This document shows positions 53,690-63,426 of a DNA stretch of 64,000 nt, piece by piece. Under the pieces are notes generated by a model. The model did no database searches, was not told the DNA's origin, and saw nothing but the letters and a program-made list of their open reading frames with translations. Made by a program: the position numbers and the translations under genes. Each line of letters starts with the position of its first letter. Position 1 is the stretch's first letter. This stretch comes from Gari tellinella (taxonomy: Eukaryota; Mollusca; Bivalvia; Cardiida; Psammobiidae): positions 42,950,189 through 43,014,188 of the forward strand of contig OV277869.1 in assembly GCA_922989275.2 (NCBI GenBank), given 5' to 3'.

Positions 53690-54896
53690 ACAAGGGCCAC
53701 TATGGCCCTAAATCGCTCACCTGGTACACCATGGCAAACTTGACCTATAGTGACCTAGATTATGACTGGCCATGACCCACAATCAACTTCTAGAGTGTAA
53801 ACAAGATTTTCCTATGATTTGACCTAGTTTTTGAACAAACAAAATCCATATTATATTTTGACCTAGATTTGATGTAGGCAAACATTCTGACAATATTTCA
53901 TGCAGATCAAGTGAGATTTGTAGCTTCGAAAAGGTTAACACTGTTTTTCTTTGATTTGACCTAGTGACCTAGTTTTCAACCAGACATCATTCAATATTAA
54001 CTGAGCTAGATATCAATGAGGCAAACATGTTGAGCAAAATTCACTAAAATCCAATGAGAGTTGTAGCATCTAGAGTGTTAACAAGTTTTCCCTATGATTT
54101 GACCTAGTGACCTAGTTTTTTACCCTAAATGACCCATATTCGAACTTGGCCTAGGTATCAATTAGGCAAACATTCTGACCAAGTTGCATAAATATCAGAT
54201 GAAATTTAAAGCCTCAAGAGTGTTAACAAGGTTTTTCTATGATTTGACCTAGTGACCTAGTTTTTGACCGGACATGACCCATATTCAAACTTGACCTAGA
54301 TATCAAAAAGACAAACATGCTGACCAAGTGTCATCAAGATCCAAAGAGATGTGTAGCCTCTAGAGTGTTAACAAGGTTTTTCTATGATTTGACCTAGTGA
54401 CCTAGTTTTTGACCGGACATAACCCTTATTCGAACTTGACCTAGATATCAATGAGACAAACATTCTGACCAAGTGTCATTAACATCCAATGAGATTTGTA
54501 GCCTCTAGAGTGTTAACAAGGTTTTTCTATGATTTGACCTAGTGACCTAGTTTTTGACCGGACATGACCCATATTCAAACTTGGTCTAGATATCATTGAG
54601 GCAAACATTCTGACAAAGTTTCATCAAGATCCAATGAGATTTGTAGTCTCTAGAGTGTTAAAAAGGTTTTTCTATGATTTGACCTAGTGACCTAGTTTTT
54701 GACCCAACATGACCCACATTCGAACTTGGCCTAGATTTCTACTAGACAAACATTGTGATCAAGTTTCATGAAGATTCGATGATATTTGTAGCTGCTAGAG
54801 TGTTAACGAACCAATTGTGGACGGACGACGTACGACTGACGACGGACATCCAGCGATCCTAAAAGCTCACCTTGGCACTTCGTGCCAGGTGAGCTA
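53690..54896 (+). mobile_element. Mollusc-type element with 145-bp tandem core (N-type)
   Basis: The 5' end AGGGCCACTATGGCCCTAAA then TCGCTCACCTGG and the 3' end AAAAGCTCACC, TTGGCACTTCGTGCCA, GGTGAGCTAA match the element at 20501. The core differs: 'gatttgacctagtgacctag' at 53953, 54096, 54241, 54386, 54531 and 54676, a 143-145 bp period. It is inserted in the element at 53535. Confidence 0.82.
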
Positions 54897-55661
54897 AAAA
54901 GGTCGACAATTCATATTTGGAGATGACAGAGTTATAATTCTTGTGTACTACACTTCTTTTTGGCATACTCACATAATCACATAATAAACACATAATCAAG
55001 TTTCATCAAGTTACAGGGCTTCAGAAAATTTAATTTTTTACAAGAAATGGAGATAATTTAATATTGGGAGATGACAGAGTTATGGTTCTTGAGTACAGCA
55101 CTCCCTGTTTCATCCCGTATCGCTGTATCAAGTTTCATCAACTCACAATGCAATGCTAAGGGGATATGCTCCTGACAAAATTTGATTTTTTTTAAATAGA
55201 AAAAGGGAGATAATTCCATATTGGGAGATGACAGAGTCATGGTTCTTGTGTACTGCACATCCTTATGTCATCATGTATCACTGTATCAAGTTTCACTTGC
55301 AGTGTAACAGTCCAGAGATATGCTCCGGACAAAATTGATTATTTTATGAGAAAAAGGGAGATAATTCAAAATTGGGAGATGGGAATTATGGTTCTTGTGT
55401 ACTGCATTTCCTAACGTCATCCTCAATCACTGTAACAAGTTTAATCAATTTAGGGTGTAACAGTCCAGAGATACGCTCCGTACAAAAGATTCATTTATGA
55501 GAAAAGGGGAGATAATTCAATATTGGGAGATGACAGAGTTACGGTTCTTGTGTACTGCACCTCCTTCTGTCTTTCACTGTATCAAGTTTCATCAATCTAT
55601 GGTGAGACGTTCAAGAGATATGCTCCGGACAAAAAAGCGTGACGGACAGACAGACGGACGT

Positions 55662-55917
55662 TCTTACGGGAGGATACTTATGTGGCTATTTTCTATTGTT
55701 TTCTTTTGCGTGGCTAGCCACACAACCGACAATTTCTTTTTGCTCTAACTTAAAAAATAATGATCTGGAGGCTAACCCTACCCCTAACCCTATGTCCCAC
55801 AACTGGCCAGGTTAATGTCACAAGCAATGGCCAGGTTAATGTCACAAGAGACGGCCAGGTTAATGTTTTTCAATTATGGGGCTAAGAATTTTAGTCACGT
55901 AAGTACCCTCTCGTAAG
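55662..55917. mobile_element. About 256-bp TIR insertion, CTTACGGGAGGATACTTA ends
   Basis: CTTACGGGAGGATACTTATG and the inverse of 'cacgtaagtaccctctcgtaag' are TIRs, followed inward by 'tggctatttt'. The flanking 'agacggacg' sequence belongs to the host tail. No certain duplication. Confidence 0.65.
55804..55867 (+). repeat. 24-bp tandem repeat, about three copies
   Basis: GGCCAGGTTAATGTCACAAG recurs at 55805, 55829 and (shortened) 55853. It lies inside the TIR insertion. Confidence 0.85.
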
Positions 55918-56012
55918 CAGAGACAGACGGACGGACGGATACACGGACGGACGGAAAAAGCGGCGACTATATGCTCCCCCCCTAAAGGGAAGCATAAAAT
56001 TTTTGTACAAGA

Positions 56013-56130
56013 AATCTTTCCTATATCCTTACAAATGGTAACTTAAATCAGACTGAAAGTAAAGCAGAATGTGCCTTCAGGTGCACTCTGCTTTACTTCT
56101 AACCTAGAAACAGGTTATGGAGTATCAATT
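56013..56130 (+). repeat. Family A MITE, partial
   Basis: 'atctttcctatatccttaca', 'aatcagactgaaagtaaagc', apex TGTGCCTTCAGGTGCA and 'aacctagaaacaggttatgg'. The left third is missing. Confidence 0.7.
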
Positions 56131-56317
56131 ATGAAGTTCAGCTGATCTCCTGAAGGTCGAAGGTAATACCGGTATGGTCATTAAAATTAGTGGACTTTTT
56201 GACCTTGACCTTATAGACCCAACATGTCCGTAATATACAATTTATATTTCTCTCAGTTAGAACAATCATGTATAACAAATTAAGGTCTTCGCTGGGTAAT
56301 GCTTGACTGCACACACG

Positions 56318-56405
56318 GGCCCGACACGATTGCTATTTTTAGAGAAAAAAAATCGATATACTTCTGACGGTTTTTTTTTCTCAAAAAGCAATCGTGTCGG
56401 GGCCC
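56318..56405. repeat. Foldback GGGCCCGACACGATTGCT, single copy
   Basis: GGGCCCGACACGATTGCT at the left pairs with AGCAATCGTGTCGGGGCCC at the right, and A/T-rich stretches extend the stem to about 35 bp around 'atcgatatacttctgacgg'. No related copy in this window. Confidence 0.75.
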
Positions 56406-56703
56406 TGTGAGAAATCGAGCCATGAGTGGAAAAGTTTGCAAATCGACGAGTGGCCGGTGCGCAAATACAAGAAAAACATGTTTTAGCGGATCATAACTAT
56501 TGTGCGGGTGGTAAAATTGTTTTGTCTGCCAACGAAGAGCTAGATTTGCCAGGATCTGCGAGACAAGCGCCCATAAATGATGAGGGATGCATGATGAGAT
56601 GACATGATAATGATTACAGGAAGATGATTTCGGCTTATCTCATTTGTTCCAAAGCAGCCTGTTTGGATTCAAACCACAAAACCGCCTTCCTTTTTAGCTC
56701 TTA

Positions 56704-56940
56704 CAGTGGAGAAAACGCTGTTCTTTCCCAGTAAACGCTTTTACGCTAAAAGTACTATTTCCAGTGCAAACAGTTTGGAGCCTGATAAGACGCTGGGTAA
56801 AAACGGCGTCTGATCAGGCTTCTAACTGTTTGCCACTCAGATAACAATGAAAAGTCAGAATTGTAAAAAAATTGTCCTTATCTGCATTTTAGTGTTTTAC
56901 GTTAGAGTGTAAACAGGAAAGAATAACGTTTTCTCCACTG
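56704..56940 (-). mobile_element. Family G MITE
   Basis: CAGTGGAGAAAACGCTGTTC to GAATAACGTTTTCTCCACTG, with TA on both sides; 237 bp. The hairpin 'gtgcaaacagtttggagcct' has apex CGCTGGGTAAAAACGGCG. Confidence 0.9.
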
Positions 56941-57095
56941 TAGCAGAGGGGATCATCTCGGTCTAATAAACTGAAAACATTCCCTATGACAATGTGCCCT
57001 AGAACCACAACAAAGGTAGAGGAACAGACCGCCTATTAAATACAGGTCTGACTGTAAATCAAACCTGTGGTACGTGATAAATATGTTTTCCTAAA

Positions 57096-57337
57096 TCAAC
57101 CCTTTACTCCATTGATACTCATTTTAACACATTTAATCTATTACTTCACTCTTGAAAGTAAATAGTTTTAATTTTATACAATCATGAATATGCATAATAA
57201 AAATCCTTTATCTAAGAAGACTGTACATAGTTTAAGCAGACTGGAAGTAAAGCAGAATGAATCCTGCTTTAATTTCATCCTGTTTTATGCAACCATGTCT
57301 CTTCAATACTTAAAATAAGCTATGGAGTAAAGGGTTA
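57096..57337 (+). repeat. Family A MITE
   Basis: 'tcaaccctttactccattga' to 'ctatggagtaaagggttaa'. The hairpin is decayed ('agtttaagcagactggaagt' and 'ctttaatttcatcctgtttt') and its apex is shortened. Confidence 0.75.
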
Positions 57338-57412
57338 AATATCTCTTGCAATTATTGGGTTGCAACATACCAGCCATTTATTATGAAACTTGGTAATCAT
57401 TGTCAACTTTTA

Positions 57413-57621
57413 CAGTCAATCTTGTATTAAGCGATCACTCTATTGAATACCCATATTTTGTCTTGTATTGAGCTGTCTGTTTAATGCAGGATAAAACTAA
57501 TTCAGAATGCTTCAGTAGGAGTTTTCTTCACTATTTCTACCCGGAGTTAATTAGTCTAGTGTCATAATGAAGAGGTAGGCAGACTGATTCGCAAGGTGGT
57601 TGCTTTATACAAGATTGACTG
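57413..57621. mobile_element. Family F MITE, CAGTCAATCTTGTATTAAGC ends, TA target
   Basis: CAGTCAATCTTGTATTAAGC is inversely matched by GCTTTATACAAGATTGACTG, each flanked by TA. The core 'tttaatgcaggataaaacta' and 'ttcagaatgcttcagtagga' is a decayed F hairpin. This copy defines the F ends best. Confidence 0.82.
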
Positions 57622-57623
57622 TA

Positions 57624-58559
57624 TTTTTAACATTTCTTGCTGGAGAATATTGTTTATCTTGCAGAAAATAATTTGTAAAACAGACAGTAGCTATTAAATT
57701 GACATTTTTGTGAATTCCACAACTATTTGCAAATGACTGCATGTTTTATCAAAAAACTTCAATTTTCCTTGATTTTACTTCCCCACAAATGTTGACCCCT
57801 CTCAAACACAATTTCATTTTTCTCAAGTTACATGAGGTCAACCCTCCTAAAAAAAAAATTATTTTGTTCTAGAGACATGGTAGATAATTTTAAGTGTAGT
57901 CAGTATGAATGCCCCTGCCTAATTTTTGTAAAAATCTCATAAATTATTTTTTCCGAAATATAAGAGATTTTTTTAATGTATTATGCAAAATATTTAATTG
58001 TTCTGCTTGTATTTGTATACAACAATGTCTTAGGTATAAATGCATGAATAAATTTTGATCTTTTTATTAATATTTGTAATTTTTTATCCTCGGAAAGAAA
58101 AAAGAGGGGTAGTCATTTCAGGACGTTTTTTGAAAAGTATGGTAACAAGACAAAAATATCCATAAATTCAGTTATATGACGTCAAAATTCTTTTAACTCT
58201 GGAAAATGATGTAAAATTGGATACTGAATGAAATGGTGTATAGTTTTTGCGGATTCGTTTCGATAGGTGTTACCCATCGAACACCTTAATATGATCAGCT
58301 GAGGTTCAAAGGTTATGGCCATTTCAATAATGTGACTTTTTGACCTCTGGTGACCGTGACCTTTGATCTGACATGCCAAAAACTACATATTCATATACCT
58401 CTTCATAATTATTGGCAACATAATATATACACGTATAATGTAACAACTTTGTATTGGTTAAAATTTAAAAGTTATGGCCTTTATATTAAAGTTGTAAATA
58501 AGTTTGACCTTTTGACCTTGACGTAATAGGATAAGGAACATTTCACAGATCCTCATTCG
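57624..58559. other. Unassigned stretch with decayed minisatellite
   Basis: No gene is seen. Between about 58270 and 58530, 'aaaggttatggcc', 'tgacctctggtgaccgtgac' and 'gaccttttgaccttgacg' resemble decayed units of the element at 35097. Confidence 0.45.
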
Positions 58560-58690
58560 CTCCTCAAAGGACCCTCTGATCTGGGTGTACACTGTTTGCC
58601 CAAGACAAGTGTACTCTTAACATGTACACTGACTGTAAATAACAAGTATACTTGATCTGGGTGTAAACTGTTTATTAAAGTCAAAACATA
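58560..58690 (-). repeat. Family B fragments
   Basis: 'ccctctgatctgggtgtaca', 'ctgtttgcccaagacaagtg' and a second 'ttgatctgggtgtaaactgt' resemble duplicated family B right arms. Confidence 0.5.
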
Positions 58691-58867
58691 AGCTTATAAT
58701 TAAAGAGTTAAACTTCCCTTCATGGTCATTTTGTAAGCAGGAGACACTTCTGGGCCATACAGAGGACATATTGACACAACAGTTTATAACATAGCTCATC
58801 AATGTTATGTTCTTCACACAAAAACATCTCACAAAACATCCACCAAAAAACATGCACATCTAGTGTA

Positions 58868-59083
58868 ATTAACACTTTAAACGCCATGTAATATGTTTTG
58901 TGTCTGAAACAACTGTTGTCTGCTAATGTTCTATAGTAAGACTTTTCTAAAACATTCTCAAAAGAGGGACATGTCAAACAGTTTGGAACGAGATGAGACA
59001 TGGAACTACTCAGCATCTCATCAGGATCTAAAACTGATTGCAAAGGGAATCAGTGACACACCATTAGCATGCAAAGATTTAAC
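58868..59083 (+). repeat. Family C MITE
   Basis: 'attaacactttaaacgccat', 'gttgtctgctaatgttctat', the hairpin 'gtcaaacagtttggaacgag' (apex 'tggaactactcagc') and 'accattagcatgcaaagatt' with TTAA-like end. Confidence 0.75.
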
Positions 59084-59170
59084 CTTCCGCATGTTATGTA
59101 ATTGTCATCTGCAAAAATTGTCATCTACAACAATTCTCCTCTAGAGTTGATTTACATGCATCTCTTTTTT

Positions 59171-59398
59171 TTAACCCATTGCCCAATAAATATGCCTTTT
59201 TACGCCAATAATTTAATCATCCACTGAAGAAAATAGTTCCAATTTATACAGTCATAAATATGCATGTACAATAAAAATATTTTCTATATTTTAGAAGATG
59301 TTCAACCTTAAAGCAGGCTGAAAGTACCGGTACATTCAATCTGCTTTAAGTGGTCACCAATTTTCAAAACTAGAAACTGACTATGGGTTAATGGGTTA
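59171..59398 (+). repeat. Family A MITE, hairpin mostly deleted
   Basis: TTAACCCATTGCCCAATAAA to CTATGGGTTAATGGGTTAA. 'ttaaagcaggctgaaagtac' is followed almost at once by 'caatctgctttaagtggtca'. Confidence 0.82.
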
Positions 59399-59399
59399 A

Positions 59400-59528
59400 G
59401 AAATATTATTATATCCTCAGAATGACAAACTGTTTTGAACTACATGAGACGTTGAGTACTCTGCATTTTTTCTTGATCAAAACCATTTTCAAGTTATCAC
59501 AAATTCGCACACAGTGTGCAAAGGGTTA
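59400..59528 (+). repeat. Decayed C-like MITE
   Basis: 'gaatgacaaactgttttgaa', 'catgagacgttgagtactct' and 'cacacagtgtgcaaagggtt' with TTAA fit a C-type right half. Confidence 0.55.
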
Positions 59529-59737
59529 ATTGCACATGTAGATATCTGTATCATACAACTGTCAATCACTCCCACAGCCAAGGCACCATGTTTCTCCAAA
59601 TATCTGAGATGCCCTTGACCTTTGACCTTGCACCCTTATTAATATTCAGTTTAACCCTTTCCCTCATAGCTCTTTCTCTGTGTTTAAGACATGGAACTCA
59701 GCTTAAAGTAGGCAGACACTAAAGCAGAAATCTCATT

Positions 59738-59980
59738 GACCTGATTACAACCCCAAAGCTAGGGCTTAATGTAAGCTTGCTAAATAAAAGTTTGGTCAAA
59801 ATTGGGATATTGAATCTGCAGTTATTGACTAGAAACCGATTTTTTATTTTTAGTAACAGCGAGCTTGACCTTGACCTGATAACCCCAAAATACAATCCCA
59901 AGCTAGGTCTCAATGTAATCTTGCTAACTACAAAGTTTAGTCAAAATTCGGACATAAAATCAAGTTATTGACCAGAAACT
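59738..59980 (+). repeat. Two-unit minisatellite, about 135-bp period
   Basis: 'tgacctgattacaaccccaa' at 59738 and 'tgacctgataaccccaaaat' at 59872 begin units that both contain 'agctaggnctnaatgta', 'cttgcta' and 'ttattgac(t/c)agaaac'. Confidence 0.75.
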
Positions 59981-59984
59981 TTTT

Positions 59985-60215
59985 TCTGTGCTGCTGCTGC
60001 TATAATTACTAGTAATTTACTACTACTCACCATTGCTACTATTATTACTACAACTACTTCTTCTACTACTAGTGCTGCTGCTACTACTACTACAATTATT
60101 ACTACTGCTACTATTAATACAACCTATATACTGTTGCTACTACTACTACTGCTGCTGTTGCTACTTAATTATCTACTGCTACTATTACTACTACTACTAT
60201 TTCATGTACTTATAC
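59985..60215 (+). repeat. Imperfect trinucleotide tract (CTA/CTG/TTA)
   Basis: Runs of 'ctactacta', 'gctgctgct' and 'attattact' fill about 230 bp. The leucine- and tyrosine-rich open frame here is a translation of the tract and not a gene. Confidence 0.9.
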
Positions 60216-60574
60216 TCATTCTACTATTCCTACAACCATTCACGGTGTAAAATAAAATATTCATCCAGCTTTAATCCATTCTAAGAAAATATTGTACTTA
60301 CTTTGAACTCTGAGGTAATCCAAAATTAAACAGTTACACTGAGATACCCAGGTCTAGCAGACAGTGCAAAGAAGTCACAAAGACAATGAATATCTCACAA
60401 CATCACACCACTTCAAAGACCTAATCTCCTAGATTGAACCAACTTACAACTGTAAACTTTGATAATTTGTGGCCACCACCATGGCCCCGGGGCTGATGGC
60501 ACAGGTCAACCTGATCAAATGGCCATCTACCCCACCTTCAACCTGCCCATAACTTACTACCCATTAGAAAACTC

Positions 60575-60820
60575 TTAAACCTTTACCCATAGCATGTTTC
60601 TAGTTTTGAAGACAGGTGAGCACTTAAAGCAGATTGAAAGTAAAGCAGAATGTGCCTAAGGCACATTCTGCTTTACTTTCAACCTGCTTTAAGCTACCAG
60701 CTGCTAGAATACAAAATAATTTTCTTTTGGTACATGTTGATAACTGTACAAATTGGAACTATTTTCTTCAGTGGAGGCATAAATTAAATGTGCTAAAAGG
60801 GGCTTCTATGGCGTAAAAGC
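60575..60820 (-). repeat. Family A MITE, reverse
   Basis: TTAAACCTTTACCCATAGC to 'cttctatggcgtaaaag', with an intact hairpin at about 60623-60693 (TGTGCCTAAGGCACA apex). The terminal TTAA at the right is lost. Confidence 0.82.
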
Positions 60821-60940
60821 CTTTTGTGGTGTTTAACCCGTTACCCAATAGATATGCCTTTTCTGGCCTTCAATTTATTTTAATATGATTGAACCATAAG
60901 AAATATTTTCTATTTTTACTAGCAGATTGTACATATACCT

Positions 60941-61866
60941 TTAAAGGGATACTTGCGTATTTGAAAAATTTGACAGAATCTCATCAAAAGTTCTACAAGT
61001 TGAATTAAGGTCTATATAAGCAAATTGCTAAAATAAAAATTGGGGGTTGCCATGCTTTTTCAGCTCTAGCTGGCTTTGAAAAGTGTGACGTTTGCCGCAT
61101 TTGCTCATTGTCAGAGCAGAAAACGTCATAAGGGACAAATGCACTTATATTACTACAGAATAACATATTTAAATTTTCTAGCATTCATTCGTCACAAGCA
61201 AGTGTGAAATAAACTTTTTAAAGCTCTTTCTTGAGTTTTAATGAGCTTTTTGGCTAAAATGAATGCTGAAAACCGGAAAAATAAGACATTTTTTCTTGCG
61301 AATGTCTCACAAATACATCAATTATGTAAAAAAAACGCGAAAAAAATTCTTTAAACTTTCTAGGCATCTAGATTAAAGTATTTGTTATCAAATGGTGTAA
61401 AGAAACCTAGGTGTCGCCATGTTCATTTGTGAAATATGATCAAAATTCTAACCCTACCCCCTTAGATTTTATGCAGAAAATATACCTCCCCCAATAGCCA
61501 AATCGGGTCTCTGTTGGCCTAAAAATGAGAAATATTCATCCAATATTTGCTTAAATTGGTAAATATATGAGTGTATGTGAATACAACAGCCTTTAATAAA
61601 GCTTTAGTTACTTAAAGCATTTACAGTGCTGCTGATAAAAACATAAACATAATTTCTACAAGAACTGCTACTCTGGACAGTTTTTTCAAATCTTGAAACA
61701 GTGCCTGTGCGGAAAGGACTATATTTTACATAATTTACCAATGAGAACTTTTCAAAATTCAGTTTTATGGTAATAAACGTATTGCAAATCAGAAAATATA
61801 TAGTAATCAAGGTATTTAAGAAGTTTTTTTTCTCAACATTTTTAATATAGGCGAGTATGTCTTTAA
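60941..61866. mobile_element. 926-bp TTAA-bounded TIR element
   Basis: TTAAAGGGATACTTGCGTAT and the inverse of ATAGGCGAGTATGTCTTTAA are its ends. The host's GCTTAAAGCAGG supplies the TTAA. The terminus is comparable to TTAAAGGGACTCGC at 15748, suggesting a related superfamily. No transposase. Confidence 0.82.
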
Positions 61867-61894
61867 GCAGGCTGGAAGTTAAGCAGACTGTGCC

Positions 61895-62141
61895 TTAACT
61901 CTTTGAACCCTAGTCACGCATATATGCGTCATTTGCAAAAAGTGCACCTGTAAGGAGTACACTTGTCTTATGAAAACAGTGTAGAACCTGATCAAAGGGC
62001 TCCATAAGAAACCCTCTGATCAGGGTCTACACTGTTTGTCATTTTGACAGATTCAATGTGAAAATCAACCCTAAAAAGTCAGACTAGATTAAAATGAAAA
62101 CTAGAATTGTCCATTGGATGTTTCAGGGAGGAAAGGGATAA
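61895..62141 (+). repeat. Family B MITE nested in a family A apex
   Basis: TTAACTCTTTGAACCCTAG to GGGAGGAAAGGGATAA. The right TTAA is mutated to ATAA. The flanks rejoin to the host apex TGTGCCTTAAGGCAC. Confidence 0.88.
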
Positions 62142-62224
62142 GGCACATTCTGCTAAAAAGTTACTTTCAACCTGCTTTAAGTGGTCACCTGTTTTCAAAA
62201 ACCGACTATGGGGTAGAGGGTAAA

Positions 62225-62467
62225 GTAACTAATGGAAATGTTTCCTGTGTCCTTAGAGGTCGACATGAGTGCTTAGATTTATAAAGCAGGTTGAAAGTAA
62301 AGCAAAAAGCTCATTAAAAAGCATTTTGCTTTATTTTCAACCTGCTTTTGCTAGGATAGAGGAAATATTCCCCATGGTACACATTCATGACCATATAAAT
62401 TAGGACAATTTTGTTTAGCAAAATAATTTAAGATGTTAAAAGGTGTATCTATTAGGTAATGGGTTAA
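62225..62467 (-). repeat. Family A variant
   Basis: The hairpin 'taaagcaggttgaaagtaaagc' with an AAAAGCTCATTAAAAAGCATTTT apex is followed by 'tttgctaggatagaggaaat' and the end 'attaggtaatgggttaa'. The apex differs from other copies; the left terminus is missing. Confidence 0.7.
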
Positions 62468-62934
62468 CAGGTTGGTTAACAGGTTAACAATCAGCATTTT
62501 ATGGTAGACTGGTGATTGGACAAGGACGGAATGGCCTAGTGACCAGCGCTAGGGTAATATCAGCTCATATCACATGGCAGGGGACATTGTAACATAGTGC
62601 CCTAAGGTTAGTCATATAATAATAATCCTAAAATACCAATAACACCTGTAAAACTCCTACCTCCATCAAAAGAAAACCTGATGGCTCGGTACATTCTGAC
62701 CAGTGTTGTGTTATTTAATTGAATGAAATAGGTCAACCAATCTTCCATTAAAGTTTTGGCTGTAGATTTAAATGTCAAGCCTTTTACTATTCTCTTGTGT
62801 CACTTTAGCATATATTGATGCTTTTTTAAAACAGTGTGGACTGTAGACCCCATTTCATTATGGTAAAACCTGTATTAAGCAACAATTATTGAAGGAAGAA
62901 TGATGAAACGAGGCTGCTAAATGTGTGAAGAAAT
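62468..62934. other. Unassigned stretch
   Basis: No gene is seen. 'ggtaaaacctgtattaagca' at 62861 is a lone family F-like terminus. Confidence 0.4.
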
Positions 62935-63006
62935 ACAGAATGAAATCTAATTACTTTCTTCAGTGAAGGAAGAAGTTAGAGACGTATTTATGGGGTAAAG
63001 GGTTAA
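62935..63006 (-). repeat. Family A terminal fragment
   Basis: 'ctaattactttcttcagtga', 'aggaagaagttagagacgta' and 'tttatggggtaaagggttaa' are the outer 70 bp of a reverse copy. Confidence 0.75.
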
Positions 63007-63221
63007 AGACTTCTCTTGATTGGTTTAGTTGAAACCTTTTCAATCATAAGAATGTCCAAGGTTTTGAACCATTTTTGACTGTAAACCTACATGAGATTGA
63101 TTGACACTTACAATCACAGGATCTGGATCAATTAGTCAGCATCTCATTCTGATCTAAATTCTCAATCATCAGTATACATGTACAGTCAAACCATTGAATA
63201 ATGATATATGGTGTATTTATA

Positions 63222-63414
63222 CAGGGTTCTAGACAAGGGAGAGTTAACTGCACAAATCCAACATTTTCTCACTTGTTTTGATACTAAATCCTATGGCATT
63301 ACTACTCATTAGGATCGTCTTGAGGAGAAAATTTTAATGAGTAGGCATACCATAGGGTTTAATGCAAAAATAAAGTTTTTAGTTTTCGAAATACTCCCCT
63401 TATCTGGAGCCCTG
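63222..63414 (-). repeat. Family E MITE, 193 bp, perfect 6-bp TSD
   Basis: CAGGGTTCTAGACAAGGG to CTTATCTGGAGCCCTG, flanked by TTTATA at 63216-63221 and 63415-63420. The palindrome is decayed in one arm ('ggatcgtcttgaggagaaaa'). Confidence 0.9.
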
Positions 63415-63426
63415 TTTATAGAGATA

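Larger units (their letters stand above)
53535..55998 (+). mobile_element. Minisatellite-cored element interrupted by two insertions
   Basis: The head 'aatatcgttcccaacgatgg' and 'tgctccccacaaggaaaaaa' matches 50905. After the 1.2-kb element at 53690-54896 the core resumes with five or more units of 'gggagataattca...gatgacagagttatggttct'. The end has 'gacggacagacggacg' repeats and 'tatgctccccccctaaaggg'. A second insertion at about 55662-55917 splits the tail. Confidence 0.8.
60833..62224 (+). repeat. Family A MITE carrying two nested TTAA elements
   Basis: TTAACCCGTTACCCAATAGA to 'tactagcagattgtacatat', a first insertion at the hairpin base, 'agcaggctggaagttaagca', a second at the apex, then 'ggcacattctgctaaaaagt', 'tttcaacctgctttaagtgg' and 'gactatggggtagagggta'. 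Without the insertions it is an ordinary family A copy. Confidence 0.82.

Noticed and set aside
55774..55795. Telomere-like 'ctaaccctacccctaaccct'
   Set aside because: Only about three imperfect units inside a small TIR insertion; no array.
60033..60284. Leucine- and tyrosine-rich open frame
   Set aside because: It is a translation of an imperfect trinucleotide tract.
526..62467. CRISPR-like array suggested by many regular hairpins
   Set aside because: The repeats have TIRs and target duplications, are spread over the whole window, and lack uniform spacers. The genome is animal.
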